A stretch of 64,000 nucleotides of DNA from assembly GCA_022824305.1 (NCBI GenBank), contig JAJEAD010000049.1, positions 62,001 to 126,000 of the forward strand, given 5' to 3'. Each line of letters opens with the position of its first letter. Within the stretch, counting starts at the first letter, position 1. Positions 8,448-17,267 of the stretch are shown piece after piece. The notes beneath the pieces are model-generated. The model had not been told where the DNA came from and searched no databases. It saw only the letters and a list, made by a program, of their open reading frames with translations. Source of the stretch: Gammaproteobacteria bacterium (GTDB taxonomy: Bacteria > Pseudomonadota > Gammaproteobacteria > HK1). A program made the position numbers and the translations under genes.

Positions 8448-8930
8448 TCAGCGATCCGAGAGGTCGAGGTCGTAGCGCAGGTAGTCCATGCGCGTGGCGA
8501 GACGATCGTAGAAGCGCTGCGCCCGGCGGTTGCCGCCTTCGGTCATCCAGAAGATCTTGTCCCACTCTTCCCGCCGTCCGATCTCGACCAGCGCCTGCAT
8601 CATCGCCGTGGCGTGGCCCATCCGGCGAGCCTCCGGCCTCACGAAGATGTCCATCAGGTAGCAGATGTCGCGCCGGCTCCAGGTAAACGCGAGAGGCTGG
8701 TAGAGGGTGAAGCCCTGCGCCTCGCCGCCGGCGTCGAGGGAGAGGATGCACTCGAGCGGATGATCCGGGTCGAGAATGCGTCCCCAGTTCACCGCCTCGG
8801 TCTCGCGATCGCCCGGCTCGCCTGGCTTGTCGTGCAGGAACTTCCGCCACATGCTCGTCCACCGCTCGCGGTCGCCGGTCGCGGCCGGCCTCACCGTCGG
8901 TGCATCAGGCGACACTGCGGCTTCTCCCAT
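8448..8930 (-). CDS. GNAT-family N-acetyltransferase
   Basis: Predicted 160-residue acetyl-CoA-dependent acetyltransferase. Visible GNAT features: TVRPAATGDRERW at the N-terminus, the beta-4 segment DICYLMDIFV, the pyrophosphate-binding loop RPEARRMGHATAMM (R-x-x-x-x-G-x-A pattern), and a C-terminal GGNRRAQRFYDRLA motif typical of the family. ATG at 8930 fits the domain start. An upstream ATG at 8972 in the same frame would add 14 residues and overlaps the repeated leader element. Substrate unknown; it is flanked by gaps on both sides and looks monocistronic. Confidence 0.82.
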   Translation of the reverse strand: MGEAAVSPDAPTVRPAATGDRERWTSMWRKFLHDKPGEPGDRETEAVNWGRILDPDHPLECILSLDAGGEAQGFTLYQPLAFTWSRRDICYLMDIFVRPEARRMGHATAMMQALVEIGRREEWDKIFWMTEGGNRRAQRFYDRLATRMDYLRYDLDLSDR

Positions 8931-9451
8931 CCCGGCTCGCCGAGGCGGCAATCGCAGGAGCGTTGCAGTCATCCATCCTCACGGCCGCTCCCTTCCTTTG
9001 CGCGAGTCGGGGCCGGGCCACGTCTCCATCCGTCACCGGACCCCGGGGTCCGGCGCAATGTTTTTCCCACGCACCGTTGCAGTCAAGATCGGATACCGGA
9101 AGCGCGTGCCGCGCTCATCCTTCCTTCGGTGGAGCGGGTGCCTCCCGGAACGGCATGAAGGCTTACCTCCGTCGGGCTTCACGCCTACAGCCGCGCACCG
9201 CACTGACGGGCTACGCTGTCGCGACGTGCCCCGGGACTGTCCTGGCCGTCTCCCGCCTTCCCCCCGACGGCCGACCGAGGGGCGCGACCAATTGCCGGTC
9301 GGCCGGATTGGCTTCGGCCCGCCGGCACTGCCGGTGCCGCTTCGAGGCGGATGCATGCGGCAACCGCCGCGCGGGGCGGCGAGAGCGAGGCCTGCGAGCA
9401 TCGCAGCCTCACCTGCACCAAGCATCGCCGCGCACCGAGTCTGCCGCGGCG
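8931..9451. other. 521-bp non-coding gap
   Basis: Between the GNAT gene and the end of hyuB. Apart from the repeated leader element at 8962-9086 I see no recognisable gene: the open frames here have arginine/proline-rich shadow composition and no domain. The 3' part (9090-9450) shows nothing I can name. Confidence 0.5.
8962..9086 (-). promoter_or_regulatory. Repeated 5'-leader element, copy B (possible structured RNA)
   Basis: Diverged copy of the element at 1642-1756, read leftward into the GNAT gene. It starts TTGACTGCAACGGTGC (9086 downward) and ends GATGGATGACTGCAAC. TGACTGCAAC therefore occurs at both ends. A perfect 18-bp palindrome at 9036-9053 aligns with the imperfect stem at 1706-1722 of copy A. 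TTGACT could be a -35 box, but no good -10 follows. Confidence 0.4.
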
Positions 9452-11104
9452 TCAAGGCTCGAGCCCGTACTCGCGCCTCGCCGCGTCGGGAGATACGAAC
9501 CCGTTCGCGACGTCGCGGCGCACCCGCTCGGGATCGCGATCACGGGGATCGCCGTATCCGCCGCCCCCCGCCTCGATGAGCGCGATTCGATCGCCGGGCG
9601 CGAGCTCGAGGCGACCCCGTGGATCGACCGGCCGGCCGTTGATGCGGTGCTCGCGCGGCGTGCCCGCGCGGCCGCCCGCGAGCCCCTGGGCCACGAACTC
9701 GGTGCGGTTCGCCATGCAGAGCACGGTCAGGGGGTGCCCGGTGTCGTTGCGGATGACCACCTCCTGCCCGAGGCCGCCCCGGGCCGCACCCGCGCCGCCC
9801 GAGTCGGCGAGCAGCCGCTTGTGCTCGATGGTGGTGCCGGTGAGCGTTTCCCATACCTCGACCGGGACCACTGCCATGTTGGAGGGGCCGGGCAGGGTCT
9901 CGGCTCCGTCGTGGCCGCGGAGCGCGCCGAACCCGCCCGCCGCGAAGTAGATGGTCGATATCGCCCGCCCGTTGCGGTGACGGCCCTGGACAGTGAGCAG
10001 GTTCATCATGCCGCAGTCCGCCTGCACCCGGTCCGGCGCCGCCTCCGCCAGCGCTCCGAACACGAGCGGTGCGACGTAGTGGCCGATCATGTGACGCGCC
10101 CCGGTCGGCGAGGGCGGCTCCGCGTTGAGCAGGCATCCGGGCGGCGCCACCGCGCTTATCGGCGCGCTCATTCCCCCATTGTTGGGAAGTTCAGGGACCG
10201 TCAGGCACTTGACGGTGTAGAGGGTCATCGCCCGGGTGTAGCAGAAGGGCACGTTGATTCCCCGGCGCACGCACGCCCCCGTCCCGCCGAAGTCGGCGTG
10301 CAGGCGCCCTTCGCTCACCTCGATCCGGACCGCGAGTGCAATGGCGCCGTCCGGACCTTCGATGTCCACCCGATTCCGGTAGGTTCCGGGCCGCATGGCG
10401 TCCAGGCGCTCGCGCATCGCGCGCTCGGATCGCGTCCGGATCTCGGTGGACAGCCCGCGAAAATCGGGAAGGGCGTGCTCGCTCAGGAAATCGAGCAGCA
10501 TGCGTTCCCCCATCGCGGTCGCGGTCACGTTCGCCATCAGGTCTCCGATCACCTCGTCCGGCGCCCGGACGTTGGTGCGCACGATCTCCACGAGGAGATC
10601 GTTGCGGCGGCCCGCCTCGAAGAGCTTGCAGATCGGCAACCGGAGTCCCTCGTGGTAGATCTCCGCGCCCGCCGCGCCGAATCCGAGCCCGCCGACGTCC
10701 GGCAGGTGGGTGATGCTGATCACGTAGGCGACGATGTGCTCTCCCCGGAACACGGGGCGCATCACGTTGACGTCGAACATGTGCCCGGTGCCGTGCCACG
10801 GATCGTTGGTGATCACCACGTCCCCCGGCCGCAGGGTCTCGGCCGGAAAGCGCTCCAGCATGTGGCGCAGGGTCTCGGGCGCGGTGCCCATGAAGACCGG
10901 CAGGGAGTAGGTGCCCTGGGCCATCAGCTCCCCGTCGCCGTCGAGCACCGCCACGGTCAGGTCATAGCTCTCGCTGACGATGGTCGAGAACGAGGTGCGC
11001 ACGAGCGCGGACACGATCTCGTCCGCGATGGTGACCAGGCGATCCCACAGTATCCCGACGCTCACCGCATCGAGCGGCGCGGGGGACGCGAGCGGGCGGC
11101 TCAC
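9452..11104 (-). CDS. hyuB: Hydantoinase B / oxoprolinase-type subunit
   Basis: Predicted 550-residue HyuB-family subunit of an ATP-dependent amidohydrolase/carboxylase (N-methylhydantoinase, 5-oxoprolinase, acetone or acetophenone carboxylase). Family motifs: SESYDLTVAVLDGDGELMAQ near the N-terminus, VVITNDPWHGTGHMFDVN (usual form NDPYxGGTH), GGTGACVRRGINVP, and the glycine-rich GGGGYGDPRDRDPERV at the end. GTG at 11104 overlaps the HyuA stop as GTGA, so the two subunits are coupled. No gamma subunit is visible, which argues against acetone carboxylase. Substrate among hydantoins, oxoproline or similar rings cannot be decided. Confidence 0.9.
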   Translation of the reverse strand: MSRPLASPAPLDAVSVGILWDRLVTIADEIVSALVRTSFSTIVSESYDLTVAVLDGDGELMAQGTYSLPVFMGTAPETLRHMLERFPAETLRPGDVVITNDPWHGTGHMFDVNVMRPVFRGEHIVAYVISITHLPDVGGLGFGAAGAEIYHEGLRLPICKLFEAGRRNDLLVEIVRTNVRAPDEVIGDLMANVTATAMGERMLLDFLSEHALPDFRGLSTEIRTRSERAMRERLDAMRPGTYRNRVDIEGPDGAIALAVRIEVSEGRLHADFGGTGACVRRGINVPFCYTRAMTLYTVKCLTVPELPNNGGMSAPISAVAPPGCLLNAEPPSPTGARHMIGHYVAPLVFGALAEAAPDRVQADCGMMNLLTVQGRHRNGRAISTIYFAAGGFGALRGHDGAETLPGPSNMAVVPVEVWETLTGTTIEHKRLLADSGGAGAARGGLGQEVVIRNDTGHPLTVLCMANRTEFVAQGLAGGRAGTPREHRINGRPVDPRGRLELAPGDRIALIEAGGGGYGDPRDRDPERVRRDVANGFVSPDAARREYGLEP

Positions 11105-13299
11105 GGCCCGCCCTCCCGAATGTCCTCGTGCGATGAATCGCCGGCTCGGTCTCCTCCGGGTCCGGAACTCCTACGATCGTCACCGGCGCAATCGGCGTCG
11201 CGGGCCGGATGGACACCCGCTTCCAGGTCCGCGACGAGGTTGCCGTTCGAGTCCACCTCCACCCGGTCGCCCGGGCCGACCACCACCGTGGACTCGCGCT
11301 CCTCGATGAGCGCGGGGCCCGCCACCGCGTTGCCGGCGGCGAGCGCGTAGCGGTCGTAGACCGGGGTGGCCACCCAGCCGCCCAGATCCGGGAACCAGGC
11401 CCGGCGTGCGCCCTTGGGCGCGGCCGCGGCACCGCTCCACCGGCCGCCCACCGAGTAGTGCGCGCCGATTCCCGGATCGGGTGCGCGCGCCTCGACCTTC
11501 CAGGTGTTGACGACCAGGGGAGCGTCGAGCGGCGCGAACGCGTAGAGGTCTTCGTAGCGCCGCCGGAACAGATGGGCGAGGCCGTCGACTCCGAAGGCCG
11601 GTTCGGGCAAGGCGACTTCTATTTCGTGCCCCTGTCCGTGGTAGTGCATGTCGAGGCGCCGGACCACCGTGATTCCGGAAGGATGGAGGCCCGCCGCGAG
11701 CAGCGGTGCCTTCGCGTCCCTCTCGACCTCCGCGAAGGTGGCAGCGAACTGCGCGTCGTCGAGGTCGTCCACGAAGCGTTCCCGGGTGAGCGCCACCTCG
11801 AAGGCGAGCGGACTCGCGAGCAGGCCGATCGCGGACATCACCCCTGCCGCAACCGGAAAGATCACGCGGGGTATGCCGAGCTTCCTCGCCACGCGGGTCG
11901 CGTGCACCGGTCCGCTCCCGCCGAAGGCGACCATGGAGGAGGCGCGGTAGTCGAAGCCGCGCTCGGAAGCATGGATGCGGAAGGCGCGGGCTACGTCCTC
12001 GCTCGCCATGTCGTGGATTCCGAAGGCCGCCCGTTCGAGCCCGAGCCCGAGGGGCTTCGCCACGCGTTCCGCGATCGCCTCTTCGGCACGGGAGCGGTCG
12101 AGGCGCATGTCCCCGCCGAGGAAGTAGTCGGGGTCCAGGTAGCCGAGGACGAGATTCGCGTCGCTCAGCGTCGCCTGCGTTCCCCCCTGTCCGTAGCAGG
12201 CGGGGCCCGGAGAGGCCCCCGCGCTCTTCGGACCGACCCGAATGGTGCCGCGAGCGTCCGGCTCCGCGATGCTGCCGCCGCCGGCGCCGATCTCGATCAT
12301 GTCGATGACCGGGGTGCGCACCGGCAGCCCGCTGCCCGCCTTGAACTCGTGCGTGCGCGCCACCTCGAGCGCGTAGACCTTCATTGCCGCGCCTTCGCGC
12401 ACCAGCGCCCCTTTCGCGGTGGTGCCTCCCATGTCGAAGGAGAGCAGGTTCGGAAGGTCGAGAGCGCGCCCGTGGACGGCCGACATCCGGGCGCCGGCGG
12501 CGGGGCCGGACTCGATCACCCGCACCGGAAGGCGGCGGGCAAGGGGCGGTGTCAGGGTGCCGCCGCTCGCGCTCATCACGTAGAGGCGTCCCCGGAATCC
12601 GAGCGCGGCGAGGCCGTGCTCTATGCGCTCGAGGTAGCGGCCGAACATCGGGCCGGCGTAGGCATTGATGCAGGTGGTGGTGAAGCGCTCGAACTCCCGC
12701 CATCCCGGGAAGACTTCGGCCGAGGAAGAGACGAAGAGCTCCGGGAAGGACGCCTCGACCATCCGCCTGAGCGCTTCCTCGTGGGCCGGATTGGAGTAGG
12801 CGTGCAGCAGGCAGATCGCGAGCGCCTCGATGCCTTCCTCCCGCACCATCTCCTGCACCGCGACCCGGGCCGCCTCGAGGTCGGGGGACCGCTCCGCGGT
12901 GCCGTCGAAGCGCATGCGCTCGGACACTTCGCGACGTCGCGCGCGGGGGACGATGGGCTCGGGAAAGGTGATGCGCAGGTCGAAGACGTCGTAGCGCTTC
13001 TCCTCGCGCATGTCCGGGATATCGCGAAAACCTTCCGTGATGAGCATGCCGGTGCGCGCACCCTTGCGCTCGATGACCGCGTTCGTGACGAGCGTGGTGC
13101 CGTGCACCACCTCGCGGAGATCGTCGATGTTCATCGATTCACGCTCGAGCAGCGCCACCGCCCCCTCGATGACCGCGCGCGAGGGATCCTCCGGCGTGGT
13201 GAGGCACTTGTGGATGTGAAGCGACCTTCCCTCCTCGTCGAACAACGCGAAGTCGGTGAAGGTCCCCCCGATGTCCACCCCGAGCCGGTACCCGTTCAT
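11101..13299 (-). CDS. hyuA: Hydantoinase A / oxoprolinase-type subunit
   Basis: Predicted 732-residue HyuA-family subunit with an actin/hexokinase-like ATPase fold. The phosphate-1 motif GVDIGGTFTDFALFDEEGR opens the protein. VVHGTTLVTNAVIERKGA and GFRDIPDMREEKRYDVFDL follow, then the second phosphate motif LLSFDMGGTTAKGALV and EIGAGGGSIAEPD. The C-terminal domain holds VAFGGSGPVHATRVA. Length is near the usual 680-730. It would hydrolyse ATP to open a cyclic amide together with HyuB. ATG at 13299. The two genes form their own leftward unit between the ABC exporter and the GNAT gene. Confidence 0.92.
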   Translation of the reverse strand: MNGYRLGVDIGGTFTDFALFDEEGRSLHIHKCLTTPEDPSRAVIEGAVALLERESMNIDDLREVVHGTTLVTNAVIERKGARTGMLITEGFRDIPDMREEKRYDVFDLRITFPEPIVPRARRREVSERMRFDGTAERSPDLEAARVAVQEMVREEGIEALAICLLHAYSNPAHEEALRRMVEASFPELFVSSSAEVFPGWREFERFTTTCINAYAGPMFGRYLERIEHGLAALGFRGRLYVMSASGGTLTPPLARRLPVRVIESGPAAGARMSAVHGRALDLPNLLSFDMGGTTAKGALVREGAAMKVYALEVARTHEFKAGSGLPVRTPVIDMIEIGAGGGSIAEPDARGTIRVGPKSAGASPGPACYGQGGTQATLSDANLVLGYLDPDYFLGGDMRLDRSRAEEAIAERVAKPLGLGLERAAFGIHDMASEDVARAFRIHASERGFDYRASSMVAFGGSGPVHATRVARKLGIPRVIFPVAAGVMSAIGLLASPLAFEVALTRERFVDDLDDAQFAATFAEVERDAKAPLLAAGLHPSGITVVRRLDMHYHGQGHEIEVALPEPAFGVDGLAHLFRRRYEDLYAFAPLDAPLVVNTWKVEARAPDPGIGAHYSVGGRWSGAAAAPKGARRAWFPDLGGWVATPVYDRYALAAGNAVAGPALIEERESTVVVGPGDRVEVDSNGNLVADLEAGVHPARDADCAGDDRRSSGPGGDRAGDSSHEDIREGGP

Positions 13300-13458
13300 G
13301 CCCCGTGGTCTCCGTTGCCGCTTATGGCCGCGATCACTGTTGCTGCGGCGCTCCGGAAAAGCGCAGGGGCGTGATTCTCGCGCAACATCGGCGAGTGGAG
13401 AACGAGTTTCCGGAATCGTGTACCGTCGGCGTGGGTGCCGTCCCCTGGCGCCGGGGTA

Positions 13459-14619
13459 CTACTGATACCGAAAGGTGCGCGCTGCCGCGGCGGCGCAGAG
13501 GAGCGTACCCGCGAGAAGGGCGGCAAGGTGGAGCGTGGCGGCGCTCGGACCAAGTCCGAAGTTAACCAGCCGGTGCAGCGCGTCCATCGTCCAGCCGGTG
13601 GGGAGGCCGGCGGCCAGCGTCTGCATCCACTCCGGCGTGATCTCGATCGGCCACCAGCACCCGCCGAGCGAGGCGAGCGCCATGGTGACGAGCACGCCGA
13701 CCCCCACCACCTGGGCCTGGCTGCGACAGAGGTTGGCGAGCAGCAGGCCGAAGGAGGCGTTGAACCCGGCCCATGCCGTCAGGGTGACGCCCACCATCCA
13801 GAGCGCGCTTCCCCAGTCCATGCGGAAGAGCAGGGTCCCGGCCAGCATGGCGAAGGCGATCTGCACGAGCCCGAGCGCCATCCTCGCCATCCACTTCCCG
13901 GCCACGATCGAGGCGGGGCGGATCGGGGTCGAGGCGAGCCGGCGCAGCAGGCCCTGTTCGCGTTCGATCACCAGGAGGACCGCGCCGCTGGTGAGGAGCA
14001 CGAGCATGGTGAACATGACCAGGGTGCCGGGGATGGCCTGCGAGTAGCCGGTCGGCGGCGCATGTCGCCTGCCGGCGCTGCTCACATTCAGCGTGACGCG
14101 GCGCGGCGCGGCGTCCAGCTCCGCGAAGGCCTCCGGCGATACCTCGTTTTCCAGGAGGGAAAGGGTCACCAGGTCCGCGAGCACGGTGTATACCGCGCGC
14201 GACACTCGCAGCTCGTCGTAGCGGCGCTCCAGCGCCTCCCCGTCGCTTTCGAGCCTCAGGACCGCGGGGTGTCCGGCCAGTATGGAAGCGGTCAGGTTCG
14301 ATTGGCCGGAAGCGGGCGGAGGGAGGCGGAGGTGTCGGGAAAGGCCGGAGGAGTCTTCCCGGGAGCCGGCCCGGGTCACCGCGAAGCGCTGCTCCTCGAG
14401 CCGCCGGACGACCTCGGCGACGAGAAAGCCTCCCCCCTCGGCGCCGTGCAGCGCGATCGGGTCGGGGCGCTTCGGGTCCGAAGCTCCGAAGCCCGCGGTC
14501 ACCGTGCCCATGAAGTAGAAGAAGACGACCGGCATCACGAAGGTCCACAGGATGGTCTCGCGGGTGCGCAGCAGAATGGCGAGGTCGCGCCCCGCGATGA
14601 ACCATGCGTCCCGCCACAT
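13459..14619 (-). CDS. ABC-2-type exporter permease (second subunit)
   Basis: Predicted 386-residue inner-membrane protein: an N-terminal anchor (TILWTFVMPVVFFYFMGTV), a long extracytoplasmic segment of roughly 150 residues, then five or so C-terminal membrane helices (IPGTLVMFTMLVLLTSGAVL, LVQIAFAMLAGTLLF, and others). The amphipathic coupling motif EREQGLLRRLASTPIRPASI is typical of ABC-2 permeases. ATG at 14619 follows the upstream permease stop by two bases (TGACCATG). It probably heterodimerises with the upstream permease and uses the ATPase for export of a drug or lipid-like compound. Confidence 0.85.
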   Translation of the reverse strand: MWRDAWFIAGRDLAILLRTRETILWTFVMPVVFFYFMGTVTAGFGASDPKRPDPIALHGAEGGGFLVAEVVRRLEEQRFAVTRAGSREDSSGLSRHLRLPPPASGQSNLTASILAGHPAVLRLESDGEALERRYDELRVSRAVYTVLADLVTLSLLENEVSPEAFAELDAAPRRVTLNVSSAGRRHAPPTGYSQAIPGTLVMFTMLVLLTSGAVLLVIEREQGLLRRLASTPIRPASIVAGKWMARMALGLVQIAFAMLAGTLLFRMDWGSALWMVGVTLTAWAGFNASFGLLLANLCRSQAQVVGVGVLVTMALASLGGCWWPIEITPEWMQTLAAGLPTGWTMDALHRLVNFGLGPSAATLHLAALLAGTLLCAAAAARTFRYQ

Positions 14620-14621
14620 GG

Positions 14622-15893
14622 TCAGGACACCAGGAAGCGACCGGACAGGCGCCGCGTCGCGAGGGCGAATGCGACGGCGGCGGGAACTCCGATCGCCAGG
14701 GCGGCAAGCGCCATCGCGGGGAAGTCCGGCTGTGCGTCGAGGATCTCGCCGAGACGGATCAGGGCCGCGCCGTTCGGCGTCCAGCGGCCGATCTCCGCCA
14801 TCCAGTCGGGCATCATCTGGAAGGGAAAGAAGGACCCGCCCAGCATCAGCACCGGAAAGAGGACGAGGTTGGAGAGCATGTCTCCGGCCCGCTGGCTCGA
14901 GGCGAGGCACTGCAGGAGCACGAAGTAGACCAGCATCACGCAGCCGGAGAACGCGACCCAGAGCACCGCCAGCGGCGCCCGGGACAGGGAGAGGTCGAAG
15001 AGCACGATGCCGGCCGCGACTCCGATCACCGCGACCAGGGCGGCGACGGAGGTTCCCGCGAGCAGCTTGCCGGCGAGAAAGGCGGCCATCGACGGAGGGG
15101 AGCAGGCGACGCGATGCAGGGTGCCGAGGCGCCTCTCGTTCCAGACGTCACCGCTCATGCCCTGGGCCACGAAGAGCACGGACAGGAAGATCATGCCCGG
15201 CAGGAAGATCCTGCCGATGTCCGGCACGGCGCTCTCGCCGCTGCTTTCGCTCTCGTCCGGAGCCGGGGCGAGCTCGACGCTGAGCACCGGGGGCGCCAGC
15301 ACCCGCTTCCCCGATTCGAGCAGGCGCGAGTTCAGTCGCCGGACCAGTTGCGACAGGCTTTCTTCGATGTCCGACGGCGAGGCGGTGGCGTCGTCGAGAC
15401 GCATATCCGCGAAGTGCGGCGCGGCAGGGCCAAGCAGGCGCTCGCTGTAGACGGCGAAATCGGCCGCGATGCTCATTGCCTCCTCGATCACGGAGGGCAG
15501 GATGCGGTGGGAGGGATTGGTCACGAGCCGGATCTCGGCGTTCCCCTTTCCCACGAAGGCGCCTTGCAGGCCGGCCGGCAGGATGAGCAGTGCGGTGGCC
15601 TCGTCCGCGTCGATGAGCCGCCGCCCTTCGGCGTGCTCCACGTGCACGACGTCGAAAAGTTCCGCCATCTCTCCCCGGGCCGGAATCGCGGCAATCACCC
15701 CGCTCACGAAGGAGCGGTCCTCGTCGACCACCAGCAGGCGCCCGCGCGGGGCCCCTCCGTCGCCGCTGTTGATGAGCACCAGCAGGCTGCCGATCGCCAG
15801 CGGCAAGGCCAGCCAGATCAGCAGGGCGGCGGGGTCGGCGAGGCGCCGGCGGAGGTCCTTCTTCGCCGTAATGATGGCGAAGTGAACGCTCAC
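14622..15893 (-). CDS. ABC-2-type exporter permease (first subunit)
   Basis: Predicted 423-residue permease with the same plan as its partner: N-terminal helix PAALLIWLALPLAIGSLLVL, a periplasmic domain of about 200 residues, then C-terminal helices (IFLPGMIFLSVLFVAQGM, VAALVAVIGVAAGIVLF, VLFPVLMLGGSFFPF). The coupling segment VWNERRLGTLHRVACSPPSM matches the ABC-2 signature. GTG at 15893-15891 forms a GTGA overlap with the ATPase stop. The large periplasmic domains suggest that it docks an outer factor, but no HlyD-type adaptor or TolC gene lies nearby. Confidence 0.85.
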   Translation of the reverse strand: MSVHFAIITAKKDLRRRLADPAALLIWLALPLAIGSLLVLINSGDGGAPRGRLLVVDEDRSFVSGVIAAIPARGEMAELFDVVHVEHAEGRRLIDADEATALLILPAGLQGAFVGKGNAEIRLVTNPSHRILPSVIEEAMSIAADFAVYSERLLGPAAPHFADMRLDDATASPSDIEESLSQLVRRLNSRLLESGKRVLAPPVLSVELAPAPDESESSGESAVPDIGRIFLPGMIFLSVLFVAQGMSGDVWNERRLGTLHRVACSPPSMAAFLAGKLLAGTSVAALVAVIGVAAGIVLFDLSLSRAPLAVLWVAFSGCVMLVYFVLLQCLASSQRAGDMLSNLVLFPVLMLGGSFFPFQMMPDWMAEIGRWTPNGAALIRLGEILDAQPDFPAMALAALAIGVPAAVAFALATRRLSGRFLVS

Positions 15894-16819
15894 CCCCTGA
15901 GCTCCCGGCCCGTGAGCTTGATGAACAGGCTCTCGAGGTTCGGCCGATTCAGCGTGGTCTCGTCCACCCGGCCGCCGGCTTCCGTCACGGCTGCGAAGAT
16001 GGCGGGCAGGCGCCGACTGGCGGCCCCGGCCGCGATGAGCATGGCGCCGGAGTCGATGTTCACGACTTCGGTGTCGTCGAGCGCCTCGATGCCGTGGCGG
16101 ATGCGCTCCGGCTCGAACTCGCCCGTTACCCGGACGAGGTCCCGCTCGCCCAGCAGGGCGCGCAGCTCTTCGAGCGTGCCCGCAGCAAGGATCCGTCCGT
16201 GGTCCATGATGGCGAGCCGGTCGCAGAGTTCCTGCGCTTCCTCCATGTAATGCGTGGTGTAGAGCACGCAGGTCCCGGATTCCGCCTGTTCGCGCACCAT
16301 GTCGAGGAGCCTCACCCGGCTCTGCGGGTCCACCCCGACCGTCGGCTCGTCGAGGAGAAGGACGCGCGGACGGTGGACGATGCCGCAGCCGAAGTTGAGG
16401 CGCCGCTTCATGCCGCCGCTCAGTTTCTTGACCGCCTGCCGGGAGCGGTCCGCGAGTCCGGTGAGCTCGAGCACTTCGCCGACCCGCCGCTCGAGCTCCC
16501 TTCCCCGCATTCCGTAGGCTGCCCCCCAGTAGCGCACGTTGTCGGCCGCGTTCAGGTCCTCGTAGAGCGCAAGTTCCTGCGGCACCACGCCGATGCAGGC
16601 CCGCGCCCTCCGAGCTTCCCGAACCACGTCGTGTCCGCATACCCGGACGCGCCCCGACGAGGGAGCGAGCAGCCCGGAGATGCAGCCGATGGTCGTGGAC
16701 TTGCCGGCGCCGTTCGGTCCGAGCAGCCCGAACACCGTGCCTTCGCCCGCGGCGAAGCTGACTCCGTCCACCGCGGCGAATTCACCGTAGCGCTTTCGGA
16801 CTTCCTCGACCTCTATCAC
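15890..16819 (-). CDS. ABC exporter ATP-binding protein (DrrA/CcmA-like)
   Basis: Predicted 309-residue ATPase. Walker A LLGPNGAGKSTT, Q-loop VVPQELALY, signature KLSGGMKRRLNFG, Walker B VLLLDEPTVGVDP and the H-loop YTTHYMEEA are all intact. About 80 residues follow the nucleotide-binding domain, as in DrrA-type drug/lipid exporters. GTG at 16819 is chosen because GAGGAGGG sits nine bases upstream; an ATG at 16864 would add a glycine/arginine-rich leader. First gene of the three-gene exporter operon; its promoter should lie in 16820-17267. Confidence 0.92.
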   Translation of the reverse strand: MIEVEEVRKRYGEFAAVDGVSFAAGEGTVFGLLGPNGAGKSTTIGCISGLLAPSSGRVRVCGHDVVREARRARACIGVVPQELALYEDLNAADNVRYWGAAYGMRGRELERRVGEVLELTGLADRSRQAVKKLSGGMKRRLNFGCGIVHRPRVLLLDEPTVGVDPQSRVRLLDMVREQAESGTCVLYTTHYMEEAQELCDRLAIMDHGRILAAGTLEELRALLGERDLVRVTGEFEPERIRHGIEALDDTEVVNIDSGAMLIAAGAASRRLPAIFAAVTEAGGRVDETTLNRPNLESLFIKLTGRELRG

Positions 16820-17267
16820 GCTTGCTCGCCCTCCTCCTCGTGCCGCCCCATGCGGAGCGGACACGGGACGTGGTTGAAGAGATCATCCGCTGTTGGCCGA
16901 AAGCTGGATTCTCGGCACCCGTGCATGCCGCCGGCAACGGAAAATGCGTGAAATGCCGACGTTTTCGCGGTCGGCGCGTGCCTCGTCGTTCGCGATTCGC
17001 GAGTGGTCGACCACATCGCGACGGATGGACGCGTCTGGGTGCGGTGGGTTGCGCATGAGCGTGACGGGATCCTTCCCGTGGCAGTCGAGATGGGTGCAGG
17101 GCTATTGAAAGGGTCGATACCAGACTTCGACCCTTCGTGATGGTGAAATACCATTGGGCGGAAATAGCATCTCCGCACGCCGGCGGGAACTCTCCGGGGC
17201 GAGCGGCAGCTTCGTCGCTACGACCGAGAGCGCCAGTCGATCCACATCGCACGAGGAGCGCTTCCCA
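16820..17267. other. 448-bp divergent intergenic region
   Basis: Separates the leftward exporter operon from the rightward caiD-like gene, so it must hold two promoters. No gene is recognisable. Close to the caiD-like side are two inverted repeats (17109-17135 and 17140-17154), described separately. Confidence 0.55.
17109..17154. promoter_or_regulatory. Two adjacent inverted repeats, operator-like
   Basis: AAGGGTCGA (17109-17117) and TCGACCCTT (17127-17135) are perfect 9-bp inverted arms around a 9-bp spacer. ATGGT/ACCAT arms (17140-17144, 17150-17154) follow at once. They lie 114-159 bp upstream of the caiD-like start and could bind a dimeric regulator or form an RNA hairpin. No regulator gene is adjacent. 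Confidence 0.45.

Noticed and set aside
14622..16640. A 672-codon leftward frame joining the first ABC permease to an upstream extension.
   Set aside because: The extension runs antiphase through the intact ABC ATPase gene; the permease has a GTG start overlapping the ATPase stop.
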